Shown: in pieces, positions 16,701 through 25,748 of the stretch
How positions within the stretch are numbered: position 1 is the first letter of the stretch
Layout: each line of letters opens with the position of its first letter
Assembly: GCA_938028725.1 (NCBI GenBank)
Contig: CALIMH010000017.1
Coordinates: forward strand, 1 to 42,871
Length of the DNA stretch: 42,871 bases
Direction: 5' to 3'
DNA from: an uncultured Anaerolineae bacterium
GTDB taxonomy: Bacteria > Chloroflexota > Anaerolineae > J036 > Brachytrichaceae
Program-made: the position numbers and the translations under genes
The notes under the pieces: generated by a model
The model's database searches: none
Told to the model about the DNA's origin: nothing
What the model saw: the letters and a program-made list of their open reading frames with translations, nothing else

Positions 16701-19700
16701 GTGTCGCTGCAAGGGGTCTGTAAGCTGGTTGCGCAGCAAGAGGCATTTGTGCGACTAGCCGCAGCGCTAGCACGGGACGACTGGCCGCCGGCGCTGGGAC
16801 TCATGCGCTATGCTCGCCCGGCAGTCGCCGCTGCGCTAGCGGAGAAGCTCGCGGTGCCGCTGGTTTACATCGCGCCTTCGGTCGAGAGCTCGCACATGAT
16901 CAGCGATGCACTTGGCCGGCTGAGCGCGTTGCCAACCCTGCGGCTTCCCGAACCTAACACCGCCTTCTACGACGTGGTGGCTCCTTCGCCCGACGTGATC
17001 GCGCAGTACGGCGCGGTGTTAGCCATGCTGGCGCGCGGTGGGCCAGTGCTGGTGGTGGCCTCGCCGCGGGCACTGATGCAGCCGTTGGTCGGCGTCGAGC
17101 GCGCCCGCGCCCAAGCACACGTGATTCGCCTCGGCGACACGCTGCGTCCCCACCAGGCCGTGTCGCGCTGGATGGCGGCGGGCTACGCGCCTGAGTCCGT
17201 GGTCGAGCGCGTCGGCGCGTTCAGCCGGCGGGGGGGCATCTTGGACGTGTGGTCGCCTGCTCACGCGCTGCCGGTGCGCATCGAGCTGTTCGGCGATGTG
17301 GTCGAGACCCTGCGCGAGTTTGACCCCACCACCCAGCGCAGCACGCGACCACTGGACGAAGCCTACATCGCGCCCATAGGAGTGTTGGCCGGCAGCGACG
17401 CGCAGGCTTCGCTGATTGAACACCTGCCGCCGCACGCGCTAGTGGCCTTGGACGACGCAGCGGAGATTTCAGACGCTTGGCGAGCGCTGGAGGAGCGCGC
17501 TGAGCGTGAGCGCGCGAGCACCCAAGCCGGCATCGCTTATCTCAGTTGGGAGGTTTTCGAAGCCTGCTTGGGCCGCCATCGGCGCGTGTTGATCCTGGGA
17601 CAATCGAGCACCGGCACGCTACAGCCGCATCCACTCGCCGCTTGCTTCACCCCAGCTCCGCGCTTCAGCGGTCAGCTCACGCCACTGCTGGATTACTTGC
17701 GCGCAGCGCGAGCAGAGCCGAGCATGCGCGTGTGGGTGATCTCCCGCCAGGCGGCCCGCTTGGCCCAAATTTGGAGCGAACACTACCCCGCCCTCACCGC
17801 CCAGATGGATCTGGACGAGCCCTCCGACGCGCAGCTGGTGTTTGTCGCCGGCGCGCTGATGGGCGGCTTTCAACTGCGCAACGAGCAGCGGCGTGAGAGC
17901 GTGGTCGTGCTCACCGACGCCGAGATCTACGGCCACGTCCGAGTGGAGTGGTTTCAGAGAGGGCGTGCGCGGCGAGCGGCGCCGGAAAAGACGTTTGCCG
18001 ATTGGCGGATCGGCGATGCTGTCGTGCACGAGGATTACGGCATCGGCTTGTATCGCGGTTTGGTGCAGCTCACGGTGAAGGACACCGACGGCGCCAGCGT
18101 GGAGCGCGAATATCTGCTGCTCGAATACGCCGATGGCGACCGGCTTTACGTCCCACTGCATCAACTCGACCGCGTGCAACGCTACGTCGGCAGCAGCGAC
18201 GCCCAGCCGCGGTTGGACAAGCTCGGCAGTGGCAGTTGGGAGAGGGCGCGCCAGAAAGCCCAGCGCGCTGCAATGGAGCTGGCGCGCGAGCTGCTCGCCA
18301 TCTATGCTGAGCGGGAGTTAACCACCCGCAAACCCTATGAACCAGATACCCCTTGGCAGGCCGAGATGGAGGCTGCCTTCCCCTTCATCGAGACGGAGGA
18401 TCAGCTTCGCGCCATTCAAGAGGTGAAAGCAGACATGCAGCGCCCACACCCCATGGATCGGCTGGTGGTGGGTGATGTCGGCTTTGGTAAAACTGAGGTT
18501 GCGCTGCGCGCCGCCTTCAAGGCCGTCATGAGCGGACGGCAGGTTGCTGTGCTGGCGCCAACCACCGTGCTCAGCCAGCAACACTGGGCCACCTTCTCCC
18601 AGCGGCTGGCTTCATACCCGATCTGCGTGGAGATGCTGTCGCGTTTCTGTACCCCTGCTGAGAAGCAGCTCACGCTGCAAAGGTTGGCCAGCGGTGAGGT
18701 GGACATTGTGATCGGCACACACGCGCTGCTCAGCGACAAGGTGCGCTTCCACAACCTCGGCCTGCTTATTGTGGATGAGGAGCACCGCTTTGGCGTGAAG
18801 CACAAGGAGAAGCTGAAGCAGCTGCGCACGCAGGTGGATGTATTGACGCTCTCGGCCACGCCAATCCCGCGCACGCTCTACATGGGCCTGAGCGGCCTAC
18901 GCGCGGTGAGCCGCATCGAGACGCCACCACAGGAGCGGCTGCCGGTCATCACCTTCGTCGGCCCGTGGGACGACGCGTTGGTGCAACAGGCCATTCGCCG
19001 CGAGCTGGACCGCGATGGCCAAATTTTCTTCGTCCACAACCGCGTCCAGACCATTGAGATGATCGCCGATAAGGTGCGGCGGCTTGTGCCGGAGGTGAAG
19101 CTGGCAATCGCGCATGGCCAAATGCCCGAGCGCACGCTGGCCCAAGTGATGCGCCGATTCGCAGATGGCGAGATCAGCCTGCTGCTATGCACCAACATCA
19201 TTGAGAGCGGGCTGGATATACCCAACGCCAACACCATCATCGTGACCGACGCGGATCACTTTGGCTTAGCGGAGCTACACCAATTGCGTGGGCGCGTTGG
19301 GCGCAGCAGCATCCAGGCCTACGCCTACTTGCTCTACAGCAGCACTCAGCGCATCACCGCCGAAGCCCGCGCGCGGTTGGAAACCCTGCGCGAGCACAGC
19401 AGCTTCGGCGCCGGCTACAGCATTGCCCTGCGCGATTTGGAGCTGCGCGGTGCAGGGGAGCTGCTCGGCGCTAAGCAGAGCGGCCACGTCAGCGCAGTCG
19501 GCTTCGATCTTTACACGCGCCTGCTCGCCCAAGAAACAGCGCGTTTGCGCGCGATGCGCGAAGGCAAGCCGCTGCCGGCCCAACCTCCCGGCGCGGTCAC
19601 GATTGACCTGCCGCTCACCGTCGGCCTGCCGGAGTCGTATGTTGGCGATGCGGCGCTGCGCGTCCAGTTGTATCGCCGAGCGGCCTCGCTGGAGAGCGCC

Positions 19701-20135
19701 GAGCAGCTCCAGCAGTTCGAGGAGGAGCTGCGCGATCGCTTTGGGCCTTTGCCCCAAGCGGCGCGCAACCTGATCTTCCAGTTGCAGCTCAAGCTGTTGG
19801 CTGTCCGCGCTGGCGTCACGACTATCCTGAGCAACGACAGCTACATTAACATTCGCACTCCATTGGTGCGCCACGTGAGCGCAGCGGTATTGCGGTTACA
19901 ACTGGGCGACGACATAGTGGTCGGCCGGGAGCACATTCGACTGCCACGTGCCAGGTCTGTGGAGCAATGGAAGGCGCGCCTGCGGCACAGTCTGGAGCGC
20001 CTTGCGGAGATGGCCGTGCTGCTCCCGGAGCGTGGCAAAACACTCGAAGCTCCTGAGCTACACCTGGCAAGCAACAGCACCCCAGCGCTGCAAGCGAGCC
20101 AGTGGCCCTCCCTGCGCAAGGACGTGGATTGGTGA
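16701..20135 (+). CDS. mfd: Transcription-repair coupling factor Mfd
   Basis: Mfd is a translocase that removes RNA polymerase stalled at DNA lesions and recruits UvrA. The 1144-residue length is standard. The UvrB-homology region at the N-terminus carries ERVGAFSRRGGILDVWSP. The polymerase-interacting domain follows (GDAVVHEDYGIGLYRGL and YADGDRLYVPLHQLDRV). The RecG-like motor follows with Walker A GDVGFGKTEVA, the DEEHRFGV box, LSATPIPRTL, and QLRGRVGRS. The C-terminal D7 domain follows. The start is GTG 16701; the nearby ATG at 16693 is in another frame. The gene is divergent from hppA and convergent with the epimerase gene, with 6 bp between the ends. Confidence 0.97.
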   Translation: MSLQGVCKLVAQQEAFVRLAAALARDDWPPALGLMRYARPAVAAALAEKLAVPLVYIAPSVESSHMISDALGRLSALPTLRLPEPNTAFYDVVAPSPDVIAQYGAVLAMLARGGPVLVVASPRALMQPLVGVERARAQAHVIRLGDTLRPHQAVSRWMAAGYAPESVVERVGAFSRRGGILDVWSPAHALPVRIELFGDVVETLREFDPTTQRSTRPLDEAYIAPIGVLAGSDAQASLIEHLPPHALVALDDAAEISDAWRALEERAERERASTQAGIAYLSWEVFEACLGRHRRVLILGQSSTGTLQPHPLAACFTPAPRFSGQLTPLLDYLRAARAEPSMRVWVISRQAARLAQIWSEHYPALTAQMDLDEPSDAQLVFVAGALMGGFQLRNEQRRESVVVLTDAEIYGHVRVEWFQRGRARRAAPEKTFADWRIGDAVVHEDYGIGLYRGLVQLTVKDTDGASVEREYLLLEYADGDRLYVPLHQLDRVQRYVGSSDAQPRLDKLGSGSWERARQKAQRAAMELARELLAIYAERELTTRKPYEPDTPWQAEMEAAFPFIETEDQLRAIQEVKADMQRPHPMDRLVVGDVGFGKTEVALRAAFKAVMSGRQVAVLAPTTVLSQQHWATFSQRLASYPICVEMLSRFCTPAEKQLTLQRLASGEVDIVIGTHALLSDKVRFHNLGLLIVDEEHRFGVKHKEKLKQLRTQVDVLTLSATPIPRTLYMGLSGLRAVSRIETPPQERLPVITFVGPWDDALVQQAIRRELDRDGQIFFVHNRVQTIEMIADKVRRLVPEVKLAIAHGQMPERTLAQVMRRFADGEISLLLCTNIIESGLDIPNANTIIVTDADHFGLAELHQLRGRVGRSSIQAYAYLLYSSTQRITAEARARLETLREHSSFGAGYSIALRDLELRGAGELLGAKQSGHVSAVGFDLYTRLLAQETARLRAMREGKPLPAQPPGAVTIDLPLTVGLPESYVGDAALRVQLYRRAASLESAEQLQQFEEELRDRFGPLPQAARNLIFQLQLKLLAVRAGVTTILSNDSYINIRTPLVRHVSAAVLRLQLGDDIVVGREHIRLPRARSVEQWKARLRHSLERLAEMAVLLPERGKTLEAPELHLASNSTPALQASQWPSLRKDVDW

Positions 20136-20141
20136 ATGTCG

Positions 20142-21095
20142 TTAGCGGGCTGCTTCGCGCTTGAGCGTGGCTTCGATGGTGCGGCGGATGCCCTCCTCCA
20201 ACGAGACGCGCGGGCAGTAGCCTAGCCGCTCTTGTGCACGGCTGAGGTCGGCGCATAGCCGCGAGACGCCGCCACTTTCGGCGGCCACATGCAGCGGGGT
20301 GAGCTTTTTGCCGAGCACACGCCCTATTACGTCCACTAGTGTGTTGATTGCAGTGGGTATGCCGCTGCCTACGTTGATGATCAAGCGGTTGACGGTCGGC
20401 GCTTCTGCTGCGGCGATCAGCGCTTCTACAACGTCGTCTACGTATACGAAGTCGCGTTGTTGGGTGCCGTCACCGTGAACGATGATCGAGCCGCCTCCGA
20501 GCGCCTGGCGGATCATCGCCGGGATCACAGGAGGGTGAGAGGGGCGCATCTTTTGGCCTGGGCCGTAGGCGTTGAAGATGCGCAGGATCACAGTCTCGAT
20601 GCCCCATAGCGCACCGATGGTGTTGATGTAATATTCCGCCGCCAGCTTGCTCACAGCGTAGGGTGAGCCAGGGTTGGGAGTGGCGTCTTCGCGCACGCGC
20701 TCGGCGCGCTGCTCACCGTACACTGCGCCGGATGAGGCGAACACGATGCGACGCGCGCCGGCATCGCGCACGGCCTGAATGAGCGAAACCGTGCCGCCGA
20801 CGTTGGTGGCGTTGTACTCGCGTGGGTAAAGGATGGACTCGCTCACGGACACACGCGCTGCCAAGTGGAACACACACTCTACGCCTTGCAACAGCGACCA
20901 CAGTCTGGGAACGTCGTTTACGTCGCCGCGATTGAAGTGCACAGCGACAGAGAGCTGAGATGGATCGCCGGCGCTGAGGTCATCGAGCACGCGCACGATG
21001 TAGCCGCGCTCGCACAGCGCGTTGGCCAGCGCTGCGCCGAGAAATCCTGCGCCGCCGGTGATGAGGACTTTGCGCGCAGTCACGGTGGCCAGCAT
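20142..21095 (-). CDS. NAD-dependent epimerase/dehydratase (GalE-like extended SDR)
   Basis: This extended SDR probably acts on a nucleotide sugar. The Rossmann motif VLITGGAGFLGAAL starts near residue 9. FHLAARVSVSES marks the cofactor site, a Ser-Ser-Gly stretch (FASSGAVYG) follows, and YAVSKLAAEYY is the catalytic Tyr-Lys motif. RIFNAYGPGQ and GDGTQQRDFVYVDDV are typical of UDP-hexose 4-epimerases and dTDP-glucose dehydratases. The exact sugar cannot be assigned. The ATG overlaps the rarA stop (TAATG), so the two genes are translationally coupled. Confidence 0.9.
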   Translation of the reverse strand: MLATVTARKVLITGGAGFLGAALANALCERGYIVRVLDDLSAGDPSQLSVAVHFNRGDVNDVPRLWSLLQGVECVFHLAARVSVSESILYPREYNATNVGGTVSLIQAVRDAGARRIVFASSGAVYGEQRAERVREDATPNPGSPYAVSKLAAEYYINTIGALWGIETVILRIFNAYGPGQKMRPSHPPVIPAMIRQALGGGSIIVHGDGTQQRDFVYVDDVVEALIAAAEAPTVNRLIINVGSGIPTAINTLVDVIGRVLGKKLTPLHVAAESGGVSRLCADLSRAQERLGYCPRVSLEEGIRRTIEATLKREAAR

Positions 21096-22492
21096 TATCG
21101 CTCACGCTTCATGCGCTCGATCTGTTCATGGGTGAGCGTCGGCGACGCACGTTCGGTCACGCCGAGGGCGCGGCGCTGTGCCTCACGCCAACGGTTGACC
21201 CGCTCAGCGATAATTCGCTCATAGCCTTCCGTGCTGGGGGTGTAAAACACAAGCCCCCACAGTTCGCGCGGTAAGTATCCCTGGGCTACCCAATGGCCCT
21301 CGTAGTCATGGGGGTAGGCATAGCCTCGACCATGTCCTAATCCGTGCGCGTCGCGGTGACCGTCTTTCAGGTGGTCGGGTACTTCACTCACGCCTTCCGC
21401 CTCGATATGGGCCCGCGCGCGGAAGTAGTGGGTGGCCGTATTGCTCTTGGGGGCGGTGGCGAGATACAGCGTGGCCTCCACCAGCGGATACATCCCCTCC
21501 GGCATACCGATGTAGTCCAGGGCAGTGGCTGCTGCCGCTGCCACCACCAAGCCTTGGGGGTCGGCCAAGCCGACGTCTTCACTGGCCAAGATGAGCAAGC
21601 GCCGCATGATGAAGCGCGGGTCTTCGCCGGCGTAGAGCATTTTGGCCAGCCAATACAGCGCAGCGTCCGGATCGCTGCCACGCACGCTCTTGATGAAGGC
21701 GCTGATCGTATCGTAATGCGCATCGCCATCCTTGTCGTAAAGGATGGCGCGCCGTTGAATGCTCTCTTGTGCCACCGCGAGGGTGATGTGAATCACGCCT
21801 TCGGCATCAGGTGGAGTGGACTCGACGGCCAGCTCCAGCGCGTTGAGCGCGTTGCGCGCGTCACCGGCGGCCACGCGCGCCAAGTGGCGCAGGGCGTCCT
21901 CGTCAGCTTGGACATTGCGGGCGCCGTAGCCGCGCTCTGGGTCAGCGAGCGCAGTACGCAAAATGCGCACCACCTCCTCCTGATGGAGGGGACGCAGCAT
22001 AAACAGGCGTGAGCGCGACAGCAGCGCGCTGTTGACCTCGAAGTAGGGGTTCTCGGTGGTGGCGCCGATCAAAGTGATGGTGCCGTCCTCGACATGCGGG
22101 AGGAGGGCATCCTGTTGGCTTTTGTTGAAGCGGTGGATCTCGTCCACTAACAGAATCGTGCGTTGGCCGTAGAGCTTGCGGCGCTGCTTGGCCTCGCTCA
22201 CCACGTGGCGAATATCGGCCACGCCTGCCATCACAGCGTTGAGTGTCTCGAAGTGGCTGCGGGTGGTGTTGGCAATGATGGCGGCCAGGGTTGTCTTGCC
22301 GGTGCCTGGTGGCCCCCAGAAGATGATCGAGCTGAACAAGCGGTCTGACTCGATTGCCCGCCGCAGCAGCCGCCCAGGGCCGACGATCTCATCCTGGCCG
22401 ACGAACTCGTCCAGCGTGCGCGGCCGCATGCGCGCGGCCAGTGGCGCGTCGTTACGCTGGGCCTGGGCGTGATCGAACAGGTCGGCAGCCAC
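21095..22492 (-). CDS. rarA: Replication-associated recombination protein A (RarA/MgsA AAA+ ATPase)
   Basis: RarA is a AAA+ ATPase of the clamp-loader family that acts at stalled replication forks. Visible parts are the N-terminal [19 protein letters not shown], Walker [12 protein letters not shown], Walker [20 protein letters not shown], sensor 1 [12 protein letters not shown], and the C-terminal MgsA region ([14 protein letters not shown] and YIGMPEG). I propose GTG 22492 (465 residues, beginning [10 protein letters not shown]); the longer frame would run into the preceding peptidase gene. The start codon is not certain because the ribosome site is weak. Confidence 0.93.
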   Translation of the reverse strand: MAADLFDHAQAQRNDAPLAARMRPRTLDEFVGQDEIVGPGRLLRRAIESDRLFSSIIFWGPPGTGKTTLAAIIANTTRSHFETLNAVMAGVADIRHVVSEAKQRRKLYGQRTILLVDEIHRFNKSQQDALLPHVEDGTITLIGATTENPYFEVNSALLSRSRLFMLRPLHQEEVVRILRTALADPERGYGARNVQADEDALRHLARVAAGDARNALNALELAVESTPPDAEGVIHITLAVAQESIQRRAILYDKDGDAHYDTISAFIKSVRGSDPDAALYWLAKMLYAGEDPRFIMRRLLILASEDVGLADPQGLVVAAAAATALDYIGMPEGMYPLVEATLYLATAPKSNTATHYFRARAHIEAEGVSEVPDHLKDGHRDAHGLGHGRGYAYPHDYEGHWVAQGYLPRELWGLVFYTPSTEGYERIIAERVNRWREAQRRALGVTERASPTLTHEQIERMKRER

Positions 22493-22518
22493 GCCTGCAA
22501 TGATAGCGCTGTCACCGC

Positions 22519-23742
22519 TCAGCGCAGGTAAATCAGCGGGTTGAGGAGCGCGCCGTTGTAGCGAATCTCGAAGTGGAGGTGCGGACCAGTGGAGCGGCCA
22601 GTGCTGCCCATCGCCCCGATCACCTGGCCTGGGACAACGCTTTGGCCGGGGTTGACGTACCACTGGTTCAGATGAGCGTACAGGGTGGTGAAGCCGTTAC
22701 CGTGATCGAGCGTCACCATGTAGCCGTAGCCCACGGGACTCCAGCCGGCGAAGGTCACGTAACCGCCGTCGGCTGCGACGATGGGGGTGCCGGTGGCATT
22801 CGCTATGTCTATCGCGCGGTGCTGGGAGTGGTAACCCTGAGAGAGGTAGCCGCGCGCTGGCCAGATGAACGTCCCCGAGGCCACAAAGCTGGGCGCCGGA
22901 CCAATGTAGCGTGTCCCTGGCACCATCCTCCGCGGTTGGTTAACGCCCACCATGCGCCGCGGTGTTGGCTTAACGCCCCCTGGCACGATGATGCGTTGGC
23001 CTGGCACTAAGTTGGCGCCGTTCGCCAAGTTGTTGAGCGGGTAGGCGATGATGTCCTCCATCTTCACCTTGAATCGCTCTGCAATGCCGCTCAGCGTGTC
23101 GTTCGGTTGCACCTCATACAAGACGCCATCTGTCGGCAGAATGTTGAGCACTTGGCCGATCAGCAAAATGTTGGGGTCTTCCTCCACTTCCTTGTTGGCC
23201 CATACGATGGTGGACGGCTGCAAATTGAACCGCTGCGCAATCAAAGCAATGTTGTCACCCTCCTGCACCGTGTAGGTGATGATTGCAGTGCGCACCGCCT
23301 GCTGCTCCTCCTCGCGATGCAACACGAAGGCGCGCGTGATGGGGAAATCGTCTGCCACGACCACGCTGGCTCGGTTTGTCAAAGCATTGAGCAGCCTCGT
23401 GTTGCTAGCGTTGCTGAACATGTGGGGTGAGGGCGCTTTCAACACGAGCGGCTGCTCAGCGGCTGCTGTGGCTTCAGCAGAAGTGCGCACGACGAACAGA
23501 CGGGCGACTAAGGTGGTCAGCGCGACCAAGGTGAGCAACGTGCCGTGTGAGATGTAACGGGCGACCGTGACCAAAAATTCGTAGTACTGATCCGGGTCCA
23601 AAATGCGCTGATACCAAGCGACGATGTGCGCTTCGATCTGGCGCGACCAATTCTGTGAGGTTTCCTGCAGCCAGCTAGCGAGCTGTTCCAATCGGTGCAT
23701 CACTGCTGCTGTGCTACGTTCTGTGTTTTGGTCTTGACTCAT
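22519..23742 (-). CDS. LysM-domain M23 family metallopeptidase
   Basis: This is a cell-envelope peptidoglycan endopeptidase or a regulator of amidases. From ATG 23742 (MSQDQNTE) the 407-residue protein has a cytoplasmic N-terminal segment and one membrane helix near residues 61-80 (SHGTLLTLVALTTLVARLFV). Two LysM repeats follow (YTVQEGDNIALIAQRFN, then YEVQPNDTLSGIAERFK) at about residues 155-255. The C-terminal M23 domain has the HxxxD zinc motif (HRAID) and HLHFE. All metal ligands look present, so it is probably active. An extra 35 in-frame codons upstream look non-coding. It is the first gene of a run with rarA and the epimerase. Confidence 0.92.
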   Translation of the reverse strand: MSQDQNTERSTAAVMHRLEQLASWLQETSQNWSRQIEAHIVAWYQRILDPDQYYEFLVTVARYISHGTLLTLVALTTLVARLFVVRTSAEATAAAEQPLVLKAPSPHMFSNASNTRLLNALTNRASVVVADDFPITRAFVLHREEEQQAVRTAIITYTVQEGDNIALIAQRFNLQPSTIVWANKEVEEDPNILLIGQVLNILPTDGVLYEVQPNDTLSGIAERFKVKMEDIIAYPLNNLANGANLVPGQRIIVPGGVKPTPRRMVGVNQPRRMVPGTRYIGPAPSFVASGTFIWPARGYLSQGYHSQHRAIDIANATGTPIVAADGGYVTFAGWSPVGYGYMVTLDHGNGFTTLYAHLNQWYVNPGQSVVPGQVIGAMGSTGRSTGPHLHFEIRYNGALLNPLIYLR

Positions 23743-24034
23743 AGTCTCACTCTTCAGGGGCGGAGCGCAACATGACGGCGCCGAATGTGTGTGGCTCGCC
23801 CTGTCAAGTGTCGGCTCAATTATGCCAATGAAGGCGCAGATGGTCATTTCGTGAAAGAGACATCGCTTGCTGGGAGCTCACTTCCGCGCAATGAATGTCC
23901 CTGCCACGAACCGTTCATCCCTCTAGAACGCGGCCGACTCTCGGCACTACGACGACTTTGATAGCGCCATGGCAGGAGGGCCTCTACGCTCCTCTAGCAC
24001 GAGCCTGCTGAGCGCTTGGGGGTGGGACTGTCGC
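23743..24034. other. Intergenic region upstream of the M23 peptidase gene
   Basis: About 290 bp separate the peptidase start from the terminator of the aldolase-like gene; both genes are on the minus strand. I see no convincing gene. A minus-strand CATAAT near 23820 could be a -10 for the peptidase, and TGACC lies about 17-18 nt upstream of it. A TTGACA a little downstream has no matching -10. No repeat or mobile-element trace was seen. Confidence 0.4.
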
Positions 24035-24079
24035 AGTAAATGAAATGGCGGGGTGGGTTGTGACAGCGCCACCCCGCCA
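24035..24079 (-). terminator. Intrinsic terminator after the aldolase-like gene
   Basis: A perfect 11-bp stem, TGGCGGGGTGG and CCACCCCGCCA (arms 24069-24079 and 24046-24056), has a 12-nt loop. On the minus strand it is followed by TTTCATTTAC. It lies 20 nt after the stop of the gene ending at 24100. Confidence 0.85.
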
Positions 24080-24099
24080 GGGTCGTGGTGATACGTGAG

Positions 24100-25560
24100 T
24101 TAGTCGGCTAAGCCGTGCACATCCTCCACGACGTTGGCGACGATGCCGAAACTCTCCGGCGACTTGTGCATTTCTCGGGTGGTCACAAAGTCCTGCACCA
24201 ACCTATCCGTGTTCAGCACGCCCAGGCGATCGAAGAGCAGTGCAAAACGCTGGCGCAGCACTTCACGGATGCGAGCACGGTCTGATTCAGGCAATGACCA
24301 CAGTTGCTTTTTGAATGGGCCGGTGGCTTTCTTGCGCGTCTTGTGCAGGAATTGCTCGTCGGTGTCGTTGGGCTTGCGCTCATCAGCAGCGTGCTTGAAC
24401 AGCCACTCAGTGATTTCCTGGTTCAGCTCTTTGGGCAGATTGGCAAAGACCAGTTGCTGGAACGCCGTGGCCAGGTGCACCTCAATCGCGCCAGCCTCGA
24501 CAAAGTGGCGGAAGGCTGTTTCGGGCAGCGTGCTGGCGCCGTGTTGCACTGCGCCGCCCATGCCGAACTCCTCGCGCGCGGCGGTGGAAAGCTCGCGCAG
24601 GCAGTTGAAATCAATTTCGACTTGCGCGATGGAACCATCCGGCAACACCACACCGCCGTGCGAGGTGCCGGTCTGGATGGAAATTTTGCTTAGCCCCGGC
24701 TTATGGGTAATCAGCCGCTGGTAGCCGGCCATGAACGCGCGCAGCTCGTGCACGTCGCTGTTTTTCTGGCCCACCTCACCGATCTCGCCACCAAGCGACA
24801 CTGTGATGCCGACCGGCTGTCGTGAACGCACATAGTCGCTGAAAAGCGCACAATACTCGTAGTTCAGCTTTTGTTGCTCGTCGAGCGTGGGTTTGCTCAA
24901 ATCTACAAGCGTGGACGTGTCGATGTCAATGTTGTAGAAGCCTGCCGCCAGTGAGTCGTCAATTAATTTGCGCAGCGCGTTCAGTTCCTCCTCCGGGTTG
25001 GCTTTGAACTTCTTCAGGTTGATCTGAAAGTGGTCGCCTTGGATGAACAAAGGGCCGCGGAAGCCCTCCTTAATGGCGGCTGCAAGTATCACCGCCATGT
25101 ATTCGGCTGGACTTTGGTCGGTGTAGCTCATCTCGCTGCGCGCGATCTCGAAGATCAGGGCTCCCACTCGGCCCTGCACTGCAGCTTGAAACGCCGCGCG
25201 CGCGCTATCGTAGGCCATCATGCGGATGTTCATTGCCGGCGTGGTGAAGGTGTGGGGTATGGCGTTGCGCCCACGCGCGACATACAGCTCGTGGATGGAC
25301 GCCGGCCGGATGCCCAGCGCTTGCCCTAGCTCCCAGATCAGCCAGCGCGCAGCACCCTTGTGCTCCTCCGTCCCGAACACCGCAGTGTGAACGAGCTTGT
25401 CAATGCCCTGAGTTTGCAGCTCGCGCACGTCGTTGATCACCACGCCAAGGTGGACAGGCAGATTCGATTTCTCATCTGAGACGCGGCGCTTGCCAGTTTC
25501 CAGCTCTATGCACCCGCCCACACTGGCGACTACCTCTCGAATCGCTGGTGAGATTGCCAT
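24100..25560 (-). CDS. Class II fructose-bisphosphate aldolase-like protein with long N- and C-terminal additions
   Basis: A TIM-barrel of the zinc class II aldolase family can be followed from about residue 100 (NAIPHTFTTPAMNIR) to about residue 380. Metal and catalytic positions are recognisable but divergent: GDHF (Asp176, His177) replaces the usual HLDHG, GGEIG supplies Glu259, and GTSHGG supplies His301. The protein is about 486 residues, against 285-350 for true aldolases. It has a helical domain of about 95 residues before the barrel and about 100 residues after it. The substrate may not be fructose bisphosphate. I favour ATG 25560 (MAISPAIREV); ATG 25578 is also possible. The gene is monocistronic and divergent from tyrS. 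Confidence 0.8.
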   Translation of the reverse strand: MAISPAIREVVASVGGCIELETGKRRVSDEKSNLPVHLGVVINDVRELQTQGIDKLVHTAVFGTEEHKGAARWLIWELGQALGIRPASIHELYVARGRNAIPHTFTTPAMNIRMMAYDSARAAFQAAVQGRVGALIFEIARSEMSYTDQSPAEYMAVILAAAIKEGFRGPLFIQGDHFQINLKKFKANPEEELNALRKLIDDSLAAGFYNIDIDTSTLVDLSKPTLDEQQKLNYEYCALFSDYVRSRQPVGITVSLGGEIGEVGQKNSDVHELRAFMAGYQRLITHKPGLSKISIQTGTSHGGVVLPDGSIAQVEIDFNCLRELSTAAREEFGMGGAVQHGASTLPETAFRHFVEAGAIEVHLATAFQQLVFANLPKELNQEITEWLFKHAADERKPNDTDEQFLHKTRKKATGPFKKQLWSLPESDRARIREVLRQRFALLFDRLGVLNTDRLVQDFVTTREMHKSPESFGIVANVVEDVHGLAD

Positions 25561-25734
25561 CTCTTCAACTTCCCTCATGAAAACTGGGTCGGCGCATGGC
25601 ACGCCGTCAATGTCAAGTTTACACGGGTTGGGCTTGCAAAGTGCAAAGCCTGATCCTGATCCGCCATAGCATCGTGCATCAGCCACCACGCTGTGGTGTG
25701 TATGCTGGGATCGCTGGTTTAGGCTACTGGTTCG

Positions 25735-25740
25735 TATAAT
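25735..25740 (+). promoter_or_regulatory. Consensus -10 element 8 nt before tyrS
   Basis: A perfect TATAAT (25735-25740) ends 8 nt before the ATG at 25749. Transcription would start at or within 2 nt of the start codon, and no Shine-Dalgarno is present. A -35 hexamer is not recognisable. This predicts a leaderless tyrS transcript. Confidence 0.6.
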
Positions 25741-25748
25741 CCCTTTGC

